The notes beneath the pieces were generated by a model. That model made no database searches, was not told where the DNA came from, and worked only from the letters and a program-made list of their open reading frames with translations. Shown piece by piece: positions 7,438 to 14,692 of a stretch of 64,000 nucleotides of DNA. Position numbers and translations under genes: made by a program. Position 1 is the first letter of the stretch, and every line of letters starts with the position of its first letter. The stretch lies in contig NZ_JARGDO010000013.1 of assembly GCF_029211185.1 (NCBI RefSeq), positions 1 through 64,000 of the forward strand, read 5' to 3'. The DNA is from Tessaracoccus caeni (GTDB lineage: Bacteria; Actinomycetota; Actinomycetes; Propionibacteriales; Propionibacteriaceae).

Positions 7438-8670
7438 ATGACGCAAACCAAGCAGACTCTGCTTCGCAAGATCACCGGCAGTGAGACCGCGAGCGGCGCA
7501 CTGTTGCTCGCCGCAGCCGCCATCGCCCTCATCTGGGCCAACTCTCCGTGGCACGAGGCGTACACGGCTCTCTCCGAGACCACCGTCGGACCCCACGCAC
7601 TCCATCTGGACCTCTCCCTTGCCGCGTGGGCGTCGGACGGCCTGCTCGCGCTGTTCTTCTTCGTCGTCGGCATGGAGCTCAAGCACGAGTTCGTGGCCGG
7701 CAGCCTGCGCAATCCCAAGGAAGCTGCGGTTCCGATGATCGCGGCAGCTGGGGGCGTGGTCGTGCCTGCACTGGTGTTCATTGCCGTGATCCTGACTACG
7801 GACCCAGGCGCCGTCCATGGTTGGGCAATCCCCGGAGCCACCGATATCGCCTTCGCCCTGGCCGTGCTAGCCGTCTTCGGGCGCGGTCTGCCGCGAGGCC
7901 TGCGCACCTTCCTGATGACGCTGGCCGTCGTCGACGACCTCATTGCGATCATCATCATCGCTATCTTCTACACCGCCGCCATCCAAGGGCTGTTCCTTGG
8001 GCTTTCGCTGATCGTGATCGCGCTGTTCGGCCTCGTCGTCAGGATGCGCCGCGTGCGTTGGTACCTTCTACTCGCCCTCGCCATCGTGGCTTGGGCCCTG
8101 CTGCACTCCTCCGGCGTGCACGCCACAGTCGCGGGCGTGCTGCTTGGCATGACGGTGCCCGCCGTCGCCATCCATGGTGAACAGCATTCGCGTACCGGCA
8201 GCTTCAATCACACGCTGCATCCCCTGTCGTCGGGAGTCGCGTTGCCGATCTTCGCGTTCTTCGCAGCCGGGGTGACTTTGGTGGGTGGCGAGGGAATCGC
8301 GTCGATCTTCGGGCAAGGCGTCGTCCTCGCCGTCACAGCAGGCCTGGTGATCGGCAAGCCGCTCGGCGTGCTGGGCACCACCTGGGTCGTCACTCGCTTC
8401 ACCAGACTGCGCTTGCCGGACGCGATCGGTCTCCGCGATCTGCTCCCCGTCGGGTTCCTCACCGGCATCGGCTTCACCGTCGCCCTGCTGGTGGCCGAAC
8501 TCTCCTTCCCCGACGGCCATCACACGGCGGGCGCGAAGATCGCGGTGCTGACGGCTTCGCTTCTCGCGGCGATCCTGGGAGCCATCCTGCTGCGCTGGGA
8601 CGCTCACAAGGCTCGCTCCGCCGACATGAACGAGGACGGCATCCCCGACCAGGACACCGGCACCATCTAG
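7438..8670 (+). CDS. nhaA: Na+/H+ antiporter NhaA
   Basis: A 410-residue NhaA antiporter that expels Na+ (or Li+) in exchange for protons. The family signature is present: ATDIAFALA with Asp136, and the paired ion-binding aspartates VVDDLIAI (Asp166, Asp167), which correspond to the essential Asp133/163/164 of the E. coli protein. Around 11-12 membrane helices are visible. The ATG at 7438 follows AGGAAGG with good spacing; an in-frame upstream start would have no ribosome site. Monocistronic, divergent from the siderophore operon. Confidence 0.95.
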   Translation: MTQTKQTLLRKITGSETASGALLLAAAAIALIWANSPWHEAYTALSETTVGPHALHLDLSLAAWASDGLLALFFFVVGMELKHEFVAGSLRNPKEAAVPMIAAAGGVVVPALVFIAVILTTDPGAVHGWAIPGATDIAFALAVLAVFGRGLPRGLRTFLMTLAVVDDLIAIIIIAIFYTAAIQGLFLGLSLIVIALFGLVVRMRRVRWYLLLALAIVAWALLHSSGVHATVAGVLLGMTVPAVAIHGEQHSRTGSFNHTLHPLSSGVALPIFAFFAAGVTLVGGEGIASIFGQGVVLAVTAGLVIGKPLGVLGTTWVVTRFTRLRLPDAIGLRDLLPVGFLTGIGFTVALLVAELSFPDGHHTAGAKIAVLTASLLAAILGAILLRWDAHKARSADMNEDGIPDQDTGTI

Positions 8671-8678
8671 CCTCCCCC

Positions 8679-8712
8679 GCTCCTTGAGGTGCGACGAAGT
8701 CGCCTCGAAAGG
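8679..8712. repeat. CTC(T/C)TTGAGG palindrome family, copy 1
   Basis: GCTCCTTGAGGTGCGAC pairs with GTCGCCTCGAAAGG around a short loop, just after the nhaA stop. The same arms (CTCCTTGAGG...CCTCGAAA) recur at 37758, 37827, 57027 and 57245. It could serve as a terminator for nhaA. Confidence 0.6.
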
Positions 8713-8784
8713 AATATCCGGAAGCCGAACGACAGACTCCGCCCGACCTCACCTGTGACGATCTGCTTTCCGTGCCGCGCCCGG

Positions 8785-8790
8785 TAAGCT
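8785..8790 (+). promoter_or_regulatory. -10 box of ychF, likely leaderless transcript
   Basis: TAAGCT lies 8 bp before the GTG start of ychF, with no Shine-Dalgarno sequence between them. Transcription would therefore begin at or next to the start codon, a common arrangement in actinobacteria. Confidence 0.5.
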
Positions 8791-8798
8791 ACTCCCTC

Positions 8799-9872
8799 GT
8801 GGCTCTCACTATTGGAATCGTCGGCTTGCCCAACGCCGGCAAGTCGACCTTGTTCAACGCGCTGACCCGTAACAACGTGCTCGCCGCCAACTATCCGTTC
8901 GCGACGATCGAGCCGAACGTCGGCGTCGTCGGCGTGCCGGATGCGCGGCTGCCCGAGCTGGCCAAGGTGTTCCGTTCCGAGCGCATCGTGCCGGCCACGG
9001 TCAGCTTCGTTGACATCGCCGGTATCGTGCGCGGCGCCTCCCAGGGTGAGGGCATGGGCAACGCGTTCCTCGCGAACATCCGCGAGGCCGACGCGATCTG
9101 CCAGGTGACCCGCGTGTTCGATGACGAAGACGTCACCCACGTCGACGGCAAGGTGGATCCCGCCTCCGACATCGACACCATCACCACCGAGCTGATCCTG
9201 GCCGACCTGGCCACCGTCGACAAGGCACTCCCCCGCGTCGAGAAGGAGGCCCGGATCAAGAAGGAGACCCAGCCGAAGCTGGCAGCCTTCAAGGCAGCCA
9301 AGGAGGCGCTGGAGTCGGGCAAGGGCGTGCGCACCGCCGGCCTCGACCTGGATGAGCTCTACGAGCTGCACCTGCTGACCGCCAAGCCCTACATCTACGT
9401 CTTCAACTGCGACCAGGACGAGCTGGCCGACGAAGACCTCAAGGCCCGGATGCGCGAGATCGTCGCCCCGAGCGAGGCTATCTTCCTGGACGCCAAGTTC
9501 GAGTCCGAGTTGGTCGAGATGGAGGAAGACGAGGCCCGCGAGTTCCTGGTTGAGATGGGCGTCGAGGAGCCTGGCCTCGATGTGCTGGCCCGCGTCGGCT
9601 ACGACACCCTGGGCCTGCAGAGCTACCTGACCGCCGGCCCGAAGGAGTCGCGCGGCTGGACCATCAAGAAGGGCACCACCGCCCCCGAGGCCGCCGGCGT
9701 GATCCACACCGACTTCCAGAAGGGCTTCATCAAGGCCGAAGTCGTGAGCTTCGACGACCTGATCGCCACCGGCTCCATGGCCGCCGCAAAGGCGGCAGGC
9801 AAGGTCCGCCTGGAAGGCAAGGACTACGTCATGGCCGACGGCGATGTCGTCGAATTTAGATTCAATGTCTGA
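8799..9872 (+). CDS. ychF: Ribosome-associated ATPase YchF (Obg family)
   Basis: A 357-residue Obg-family P-loop protein that prefers ATP and associates with the ribosome. The P-loop GLPNAGKST is at 9-17, switch and G3 region [10 protein letters not shown] near 70-79, a helical insertion in the middle and a TGS-type end finishing [10 protein letters not shown]. The start is a leaderless GTG. Oddity: the last 11 codons (from about 9840) use AT-rich synonyms (GAA TTT AGA TTC AAT), unlike the rest of the gene, and a second GC-rich copy encoding GDVVELRFNV plus stop lies at 10368-10400. The native 3' end was apparently displaced by an insertion that restored the protein. Confidence 0.96.
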   Translation: MALTIGIVGLPNAGKSTLFNALTRNNVLAANYPFATIEPNVGVVGVPDARLPELAKVFRSERIVPATVSFVDIAGIVRGASQGEGMGNAFLANIREADAICQVTRVFDDEDVTHVDGKVDPASDIDTITTELILADLATVDKALPRVEKEARIKKETQPKLAAFKAAKEALESGKGVRTAGLDLDELYELHLLTAKPYIYVFNCDQDELADEDLKARMREIVAPSEAIFLDAKFESELVEMEEDEAREFLVEMGVEEPGLDVLARVGYDTLGLQSYLTAGPKESRGWTIKKGTTAPEAAGVIHTDFQKGFIKAEVVSFDDLIATGSMAAAKAAGKVRLEGKDYVMADGDVVEFRFNV

Positions 9873-10372
9873 CCCCTGGAGGCAGAAAGCGAGCCGTTCG
9901 TCCGAGCGGAAGTTCACTCGAGTTCAGGTGCGCTATCGAGGACGTCTAGGGATCGAGGTGGGTGTGTTCGTCGCTGTGGATCACCTCCGTCGTGCCGGGG
10001 TGCTCGACGCTCACCAAGAGAACCAATACCTCGACATCGATGACTGGTTCGAGGAGAATTTGCCGAATCCGCCGTTCTATGAGGATGGCAACACGATCGG
10101 TGCGGTGACCTGGTTTAAAGTGCCGCTTCCCGATGCGATGGCTCATCGTGTGGAAGCGCTCCAAGCCATACTTCACGCGCATGGCGTTGAGCACGACGTG
10201 GTGTTCTCCGATGGCCCTGGGGAGGTCGTCTATGAGGATGAATTTCAGATCGGGGTCGTGCCGCCGATCCGTGGCAAGATGACCCCCATGCCGGAGGGAC
10301 TCGTTCTCGGACCGACAAGCGCTGGATCAATACGCAAGTTCTTGCAGGGTCAGAAGCAGGGAGAAGCGGCGA
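9839..10372 (+). mobile_element. Inserted segment that rebuilds the ychF 3' end
   Basis: The segment is bounded by the short direct repeat CGGCGA (9839-9844 and 10367-10372). It carries a replacement for the last codons of ychF, a single small gene, and no integrase. Codon choice in the replacement and base composition of the gene are visibly more AT-rich than the surroundings. It looks like a minimal or decayed integrative element, or a recombined fragment, using the ychF end as its site. The boundaries are inferred from where the two ychF ends become alignable. Confidence 0.55.
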
Positions 10373-10377
10373 CGTAG
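9865..10377 (+). CDS. Uncharacterised protein, foreign gene at ychF
   Basis: About 170 residues with no recognisable catalytic motif. The clearest block is LDIDDWFEENLPNPPFYEDG followed by NTIGAVTWFK; I recall similar blocks in bacterial proteins of unknown function. No signal peptide or membrane segment is seen. The ATG at 9865 overlaps the ychF stop by 8 bp (ATGTCTGA), so translation may be coupled to ychF. An earlier in-frame ATG at 9844 lies inside ychF. Lower GC and less biased codons than the neighbours indicate transfer. An immunity or regulatory role is possible but unproven. Confidence 0.7.
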   Translation: MSDPWRQKASRSSERKFTRVQVRYRGRLGIEVGVFVAVDHLRRAGVLDAHQENQYLDIDDWFEENLPNPPFYEDGNTIGAVTWFKVPLPDAMAHRVEALQAILHAHGVEHDVVFSDGPGEVVYEDEFQIGVVPPIRGKMTPMPEGLVLGPTSAGSIRKFLQGQKQGEAAT

Positions 10378-10400
10378 TGGAGCTCCGCTTCAACGTGTAG
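10368..10400 (+). pseudogene. Displaced native 3' end of ychF
   Basis: Read in frame this encodes GDVVELRFNV then TAG, nearly the same peptide as the current end of ychF but with the high-GC codons (GAG CTC CGC TTC AAC GTG) normal for this genome. It is followed at once by a small hairpin. No start or upstream gene belongs to it. It is best explained as the original ychF end, cut off by the insertion. Confidence 0.85.
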
Positions 10401-10403
10401 TCG

Positions 10404-10420
10404 GTTCCCGGATCGGGAAC
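10404..10420 (+). terminator. Hairpin after the displaced ychF end
   Basis: GTTCCCG-GAT-CGGGAAC starts 4 bp after the displaced stop codon. It is probably the original ychF terminator, now separated from the working gene by about 0.5 kb. No T-run follows, as is usual in GC-rich actinobacteria. Confidence 0.45.
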
Positions 10421-10513
10421 AGCGCGGCTGGTTCCGTCGGTATGCCGACTCTTCTAACCGCATTGTTCCCACACTCACTCACGGTTGCCGAGCCGGTGAG
10501 GAGAGTGACCACG

Positions 10514-10590
10514 ATGGCACTGAGTTACGAAAAGTACCTGGCAAAGCGCCCGGTGACTTCTGCCGAGCGCGTGGAGGTCGGCTCAACCGA
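10514..10590 (+). pseudogene. Possible remnant of an antitoxin-like gene
   Basis: An ATG opens MALSYEKYLAKRPVTSAERV, which resembles the first residues of XRE/HigA-type antitoxins. The frame then continues into sequence antisense to the VOC gene with no helix-turn-helix. If real, only the N-terminus survives. The resemblance is from memory and weak. Confidence 0.25.
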
Positions 10591-10636
10591 CACGGGTTCC
10601 TGCTCCTGCGAGCGGTCCCTTCTCGCGCTCGTGGCG

Positions 10637-11107
10637 CTACTCGATGACCAGCATGTCGTTGGCGTCGAATTTCCACGAGTCGGCGTAGGCAACTTCCCAG
10701 TAGTAGCCGTCAGGATCGCGGAAGTAGCCGCTGTAGCCACCCCAGAAGACCAGCTCGGGCGCCTTGGCTATGGTGCCTCCGATGTTCTCAATCGTCGCGA
10801 AGATCGCGTCCACTTCTTCGCGGGTTTTGGCGTTATAGGCGAGCGCGATGCCGGTGAAGGCTGCGGCCGGGTCTGAGGTGGCCGGCGGATTGTCTCCGCC
10901 GATGTCTGCGGCCAACGCCTCGCGCTGGAAAAGTTCGAGTTTGGTGCCCCCGTTGTCGAAGAAGACGATCTCGGGGTTGTCCTCGTTGTTGGGCGTCTCG
11001 AAGCCGAGTCCATCACGATAGAAGGCCCGGGAGCGGGTGAGGTCGGCCACTCCCAGACAAATCAGATTGATGCGGTTGAGTCTGGGGTTCGGCACTGAGT
11101 CACTCAT
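10637..11107 (-). CDS. VOC-family (glyoxalase/bleomycin-resistance fold) protein
   Basis: A 156-residue vicinal-oxygen-chelate protein with two beta-alpha-beta-beta-beta halves. The first opens RINLICLGVADLTRSRAFYRDGLGF (about 12-36), and the end has FRDPDGYYWEVAYAD, a common VOC signature. Such proteins bind metals and act as dioxygenases, glyoxalases or antibiotic-binding proteins; the canonical N-terminal metal His is not evident, so it may be a binding protein. I start at the ATG giving MSDSVPNPRL rather than 17 codons upstream. Confidence 0.82.
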   Translation of the reverse strand: MSDSVPNPRLNRINLICLGVADLTRSRAFYRDGLGFETPNNEDNPEIVFFDNGGTKLELFQREALAADIGGDNPPATSDPAAAFTGIALAYNAKTREEVDAIFATIENIGGTIAKAPELVFWGGYSGYFRDPDGYYWEVAYADSWKFDANDMLVIE

Positions 11108-11190
11108 TGAGCCACGGTACACCGACGGCTCTGCTCCCTGACCGTCTCGATACTCCAAGGCCGCTGCGAGGTCCGGCCTCGACGACGCGC

Positions 11191-11265
11191 TCAGTCACGG
11201 CGGTTCTCCGCGTAATAGCTGGACACGTCGGTGAGGGGCACTGTTCCCGGCTTCACAAGCGCCAT
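11191..11265 (-). CDS. Possible 24-residue coupled small protein
   Basis: The ATG shares one base with the upstream stop (TGATG), the arrangement of translation re-initiation. The product would be MALVKPGTVPLTDVSSYYAE plus NRRD. It has no hydrophobic segment and no family I recognise. It may also be the stub of a longer lost gene. Confidence 0.3.
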   Translation of the reverse strand: MALVKPGTVPLTDVSSYYAENRRD

Positions 11266-11714
11266 CACGTCGGAGACGACGGCCTCTCGAGGCCTCCGGC
11301 GGGGAGAGCACGATCCAGGACGGCCTCCGCCAAAGCCGAGAGCCTGACGACGGGTGTGCCGTGGGACTCGGCGTAGGCGATCTCACGGCTGGTGGACTCG
11401 CCGACGTAGCCGCCGGGGTCGACGACGAACACGGCATCTGCAAGGTCGATCTTGCGGAGGTGAAGCGCGTCCAGCCCTTCCTTCTGTTCCTCGGCGATCA
11501 CGTCGCCTCGGTGCTGGAACACGGCCGGGGCGACGACGATCGCGCCGGCGAGCGTCAGCCACCGGTTCGCGTCGGCCATCTCGTCGCGGAACCTCGTCGA
11601 GCCACAGATGCAGACGATCCGTGGCCGGCCGTCGACCGGTTCACGCAGGACATCGGGCACCTTCCACCCCGCACCGAACGAGGCTGCCGAGGACTCTGCC
11701 GAAAGCTCACTCAT
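11265..11714 (-). CDS. Nucleoside 2-deoxyribosyltransferase-like protein
   Basis: A 149-residue single-domain protein. RIVCICGSTRFRDEM (about 32-46) and ADAVFVVDPGGYVGESTSRE with IAYAESHGTPVV (about 92-124) match the Rossmann-like nucleoside deoxyribosyltransferase/DUF4406 group, which binds nucleotides or transfers deoxyribose between bases. Its physiological substrate is unknown; relatives are common on phage and accessory DNA. A GTG directly precedes the chosen ATG. Downstream lies a candidate 24-residue coupled ORF. Confidence 0.75.
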   Translation of the reverse strand: MSELSAESSAASFGAGWKVPDVLREPVDGRPRIVCICGSTRFRDEMADANRWLTLAGAIVVAPAVFQHRGDVIAEEQKEGLDALHLRKIDLADAVFVVDPGGYVGESTSREIAYAESHGTPVVRLSALAEAVLDRALPAGGLERPSSPT

Positions 11715-11797
11715 CACCCCAGGCTAATGGGCGAACCAGGAACAACCCGACGCGTGTCGGACACCCCGCCGGGACCAGGTTTGGTTAGGTGAATCGC

Positions 11798-12106
11798 ATG
11801 GAGAAGGCACACGACGTGGGCTGGGCCTGGTCATGGTTCCGCACGCCCGCGAGGCCAACCACCACGGACGCGGACATCCGGGCCGCAGCCGAGCGGTTGC
11901 TTGCCGGGGAGATCGGCGAAAGGGAGTTCCTCGTCTGGATGCATGAGCGAGTCGGGCACGACGGTTCCGCCGAGTTGCAGGATCTCGTGGTGATGGACTG
12001 CTGCGACTATCCCGAACCGGAGTGGCCGGACCTACCACCCGGCGCCTGCGCCACTATCCGAGACAGGGCGCAAGAGCTGGCCTCGCGCTGGCATATGGCT
12101 GATTGA
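11798..12106 (+). CDS. Hypothetical protein, about 102 residues
   Basis: Acidic, soluble small protein beginning MEKAHDVGWAWSWFRTP, with a helical middle (DADIRAAAERLLAGEIGERE) and a DCCDYPEPEWPDLPPG segment. I do not recognise a family. A GTG start lies three codons upstream with equal plausibility. It ends 2 bp before the vapBC operator palindrome and could be read through into that operon, or simply be an orphan accessory gene. Confidence 0.6.
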   Translation: MEKAHDVGWAWSWFRTPARPTTTDADIRAAAERLLAGEIGEREFLVWMHERVGHDGSAELQDLVVMDCCDYPEPEWPDLPPGACATIRDRAQELASRWHMAD

Positions 12107-12107
12107 T

Positions 12108-12151
12108 CACCTCCGGCTTGTTGATATCATGATATCAACAAGCCGGAGGTG
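12108..12151. promoter_or_regulatory. Perfect 44-bp palindrome, vapBC operator
   Basis: A perfect inverted repeat centred on TTGATATCATGATATCAA, with outer arms CACCTCCGGCTTG and CAAGCCGGAGGTG. It lies directly before the antitoxin start, and its right arm contains the GGAGGT ribosome site. It is expected to bind the ribbon-helix-helix antitoxin/toxin complex for autorepression. Confidence 0.85.
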
Positions 12152-12156
12152 TCACC

Positions 12157-12381
12157 TTGACGAACGTTCTCATCCGCGGGCTCAGCGAAGCGGCGGTGGA
12201 GCACATCGACGCCCGGGCGGCCGAGCTAGGGCTGTCGCGCAATGAGTTCCTGCGTCGCAAGCTGGAAAACGAAATTCAGCCTGCCCCTGACACGACAATC
12301 ACCGTCGACGATTGGGCTCGCTCTGCGGCCGTCTTCGCCGACCTTGCCGATCCGGCTGTGATGGACGCCGCATGGCGATGA
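12157..12381 (+). CDS. vapB: VapB/FitA-type ribbon-helix-helix antitoxin
   Basis: A 74-residue antitoxin. Residues 1-40 ([20 protein letters not shown], then [15 protein letters not shown]) form the ribbon-helix-helix DNA-binding domain; the rest ([20 protein letters not shown]) is the toxin-neutralising tail. The start is TTG, six bases after GGAGGT. It overlaps vapC by 4 bp (ATGA). It should repress its own operon at the 44-bp palindrome and inhibit the PIN ribonuclease. Confidence 0.88.
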   Translation: MTNVLIRGLSEAAVEHIDARAAELGLSRNEFLRRKLENEIQPAPDTTITVDDWARSAAVFADLADPAVMDAAWR

Positions 12382-12791
12382 CGGGCTGGCTCATCGATAA
12401 GTCGGCCTATGTTCGCATGCTGGCAGGACAAGCTCTACACCTTGGCGAGTGGAACCTTCGCATCCAGCGCGGGCTCGTTCGGCTCTCGACAGTAACCAGG
12501 CTCGAACTGGGATTCTCAGCACGGTCAGGGGCTGCCGGGCGCGAGGCGTTCGGGATGCCTCCGCTCTCACTCATGCCCATCGAACGCTTGACTCCTGCGA
12601 TGGAGGACCGCGCTTGGGAGGTGCAGATGCTGCTCGCCGATCGCGGCCAACATCGTGCGCCATCCATCCCTGACCTGCTGATTGCTGCCACGGCAGAGAA
12701 GGCCGGACTGACCGTGCTCGCCGTCGACAAGGATTTCGACCTGATCGCAGAGATCACAGGCCAACCGATCGAGACGCTCGCCGTGAAGTGA
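12378..12791 (+). CDS. vapC: VapC PIN-domain ribonuclease toxin
   Basis: A 137-residue PIN toxin. The acidic active-site residues are visible in WLIDKSAY (Asp6), [10 protein letters not shown] (Glu), [12 protein letters not shown] (Asp) and VDKDFDLIA (Asp), so it appears intact. PIN toxins cut tRNA, rRNA or mRNA. I choose the ATG that gives the ATGA overlap with the antitoxin (MTGWLIDKS); an ATG two codons upstream is also possible. Operon-mate of the antitoxin directly upstream. Confidence 0.9.
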   Translation: MTGWLIDKSAYVRMLAGQALHLGEWNLRIQRGLVRLSTVTRLELGFSARSGAAGREAFGMPPLSLMPIERLTPAMEDRAWEVQMLLADRGQHRAPSIPDLLIAATAEKAGLTVLAVDKDFDLIAEITGQPIETLAVK

Positions 12792-12896
12792 CGCGCCTGC
12801 CGGTGCTTTCGGCGCCTACCGCGAGGGTCGATTTGGCTCGCCGAGGGAAGGCATGGATCTCCAGTTTTCTTTCGCACGCAGCAATACGATGTGCGG

Positions 12897-13715
12897 ATGA
12901 CGCTGGATGAAGACTCGCCCGAGGGCTGGCCCGGCCATCTGCCGACGTCGGTACGACTGGAGCCGATCGGTGGCGGCTGGGTGGCGCGGACCCAGCTGGC
13001 GACTCTCGTCGATGGCACCCGGGTCGTGGTCAAGGACTGCCCCTACGCCGCCGTCATCGAGGCCGACGGGCTGACCGCCCTCCGCGAGGCCGGCGTCCCT
13101 GTCCCGGACGTCCTCTCGGCAACAGGCCACCGTCTGATCCTCGAGTACGTCACCGGTAAACCCGACTGGGCCGGCCTGGGCGCGGCGATCGCGCGCATGC
13201 ACCGCGCCACCGGCCCTCACTACGGGTGGCGCATCGACAACCGGGCCGGCAGGTTCGTCCAGCCCAACACCCCATCCGAGCATTGGCCGACGTTCTTCGC
13301 CGAAAACCGCGTCCGCACCCATCTGGACGACCCTACGGTCCCCGACGAGGTGCGTCGACGCCTGCACCGGGCCTGCGACGGTCCGCTCCTCACGATGCTG
13401 CCCGACCACCCGACGCCGTCCCTCACACACGGCGACCTGTGGGTCGGCAACACGGTCGATGGACGCTGGGTGATCGACCCGGAGGTGTCCTTCACCGACC
13501 GCGAACTCGACCTCACCCACATGCTCGGCGCCTCCAGCAACCCGTTCCCACCCGAGTTCTGGGACGCGTACACCTCCGAGTGGCCGGTCCCCGACGACTT
13601 CGACGAACGTCGCCGCGTCCTCGGCCTCCATCACCGCCTGCTGGGGGTCCGTCACTTCGGCGAGCGCAGCATCCCGGCCCTCGTCGCCGACCTGGACGCC
13701 CTGGGCTTGCCCTAG
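12897..13715 (+). CDS. Fructosamine-kinase/APH-like kinase
   Basis: A 272-residue protein-kinase-fold small-molecule kinase. The glycine-rich region (LEPIGGGWVARTQ, 21-33), VVVKD (about 43-47), catalytic loop HGDLWVGN (178-185) and metal site DPEVSFTDREL (194-204) match fructosamine-3-kinase relatives, which phosphorylate protein-bound ketoamines or sugars. Bacterial members act on low-molecular ketosamines. TACGAT six bases before the ATG suggests a leaderless transcript; a GTG lies two codons upstream. Monocistronic, followed by a 65-bp palindrome. Confidence 0.85.
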   Translation: MTLDEDSPEGWPGHLPTSVRLEPIGGGWVARTQLATLVDGTRVVVKDCPYAAVIEADGLTALREAGVPVPDVLSATGHRLILEYVTGKPDWAGLGAAIARMHRATGPHYGWRIDNRAGRFVQPNTPSEHWPTFFAENRVRTHLDDPTVPDEVRRRLHRACDGPLLTMLPDHPTPSLTHGDLWVGNTVDGRWVIDPEVSFTDRELDLTHMLGASSNPFPPEFWDAYTSEWPVPDDFDERRRVLGLHHRLLGVRHFGERSIPALVADLDALGLP

Positions 13716-13741
13716 AGCCACATTCACCGACGGCCCTGAAC

Positions 13742-13806
13742 TTATAGCTGGCTAGGTTGGTCGCACTGTGTAATACGTACGCTGCGACCAGCCCAGCCAG
13801 CTATAA
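13742..13806. repeat. 65-bp palindrome family, copy 2
   Basis: Two 24-nt arms (13742-13765, 13783-13806; two wobble-type mismatches) surround a 17-nt centre CTGTGTAATACGTACGC (13766-13782). Arm ends TTATAGCTGGCTA...AGCCAGCTATAA resemble those of the copy at 43925. It lies between the converging kinase and pcp genes, so a bidirectional terminator role is likely. Confidence 0.8.
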
Positions 13807-13914
13807 ATCCGCATCAGGGTGACGGCTGCATCCTCGTCGAGGGAGACCGTCTGGGGTTCGCCTCAAAGCGCGCGTCTCAGGGCTTCTCGCGTCACCCGAA
13901 ATGGCCACCCGGGC

Positions 13915-14529
13915 TCATGAGGACGCTGTTACCCTTTCAGCAAGGCAGGCTCGCAGGATGGTGGCCACTGCCCGGGCCATGGTGTCGAGGGGCAGCTGAC
14001 CCACTCCGTCGCCGATCTCCGGAAGGTGGACGAAACCGGATTGGGGGACCGCCACGTTGCTCAGCGAGTGGTACATGACCGCGTTGCAGACGTAGGTGCC
14101 GGCCGACAAGGAGAGTTCCACCGGCAGGCCCTGCTCCTGACACGCCGCCAGCGCCGCCTTCACGGGGATCGTCGCGAACAGGGCGGGCGGGCCGTCGGGA
14201 TCGAGGGACTCGTCGAGCGGCTGGGCTCCGGCATTGTCGGGGATCCGTGCGTCGGCCAGGTTGAGGGCCACTCGCTCGATCTCGACCTTGGGCACCCGCC
14301 CGGACAGCCCAAGATGCAGAACCGCCACTGGTTGTTCCCGCTCGACGATGCCGGCGACGACTTCCGGCGCTCCTGCGTAGGTCACCGGGAGCAGCGCCGT
14401 GACCAGCCTGGCCCCCTCACCCTGCGCATCCCAGGCATCCGCGACCGCGAGGGCCACGTCCCACGAGGCATTGGTTGCCGAGCCTCCGAACGGCTCGAAC
14501 CCAGTCAGCAGAATCGTCGGAATGCTCAC
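13915..14529 (-). CDS. pcp: Pyroglutamyl-peptidase I
   Basis: A 204-residue cytosolic cysteine peptidase (MEROPS C15) that removes N-terminal pyroglutamate from peptides. It opens with the family motif LLTGFEPFGG (7-16). The catalytic triad can be placed at Glu85 (VEIERVALN), Cys148 (GTYVCNAVMY) and His168 (SGFVHLP). Length is normal for the family. It is transcribed alone and converges on the kinase gene across the palindrome at 13742. Confidence 0.95.
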   Translation of the reverse strand: MSIPTILLTGFEPFGGSATNASWDVALAVADAWDAQGEGARLVTALLPVTYAGAPEVVAGIVEREQPVAVLHLGLSGRVPKVEIERVALNLADARIPDNAGAQPLDESLDPDGPPALFATIPVKAALAACQEQGLPVELSLSAGTYVCNAVMYHSLSNVAVPQSGFVHLPEIGDGVGQLPLDTMARAVATILRACLAERVTASS

Positions 14530-14692
14530 GCGCCAAGATTAGGGCCTGTCGACACCGCCTCCAGGTGGCCGGCTCACATCACCACAAGACAGACGGCACT
14601 TTCTCAAAGGCGATGGACAGCGGGCACCGGACGGTCGGCGGTAGCGTGGGAATCGGAAGTCGAACGGCGACGCGAACATGGAGGTGCAGGCG

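Noticed and set aside
8667-9917. A 416-codon open frame antisense to ychF
   Set aside because: Composition is that of the reverse complement of a GC-rich gene; ychF on the other strand has full family motifs.
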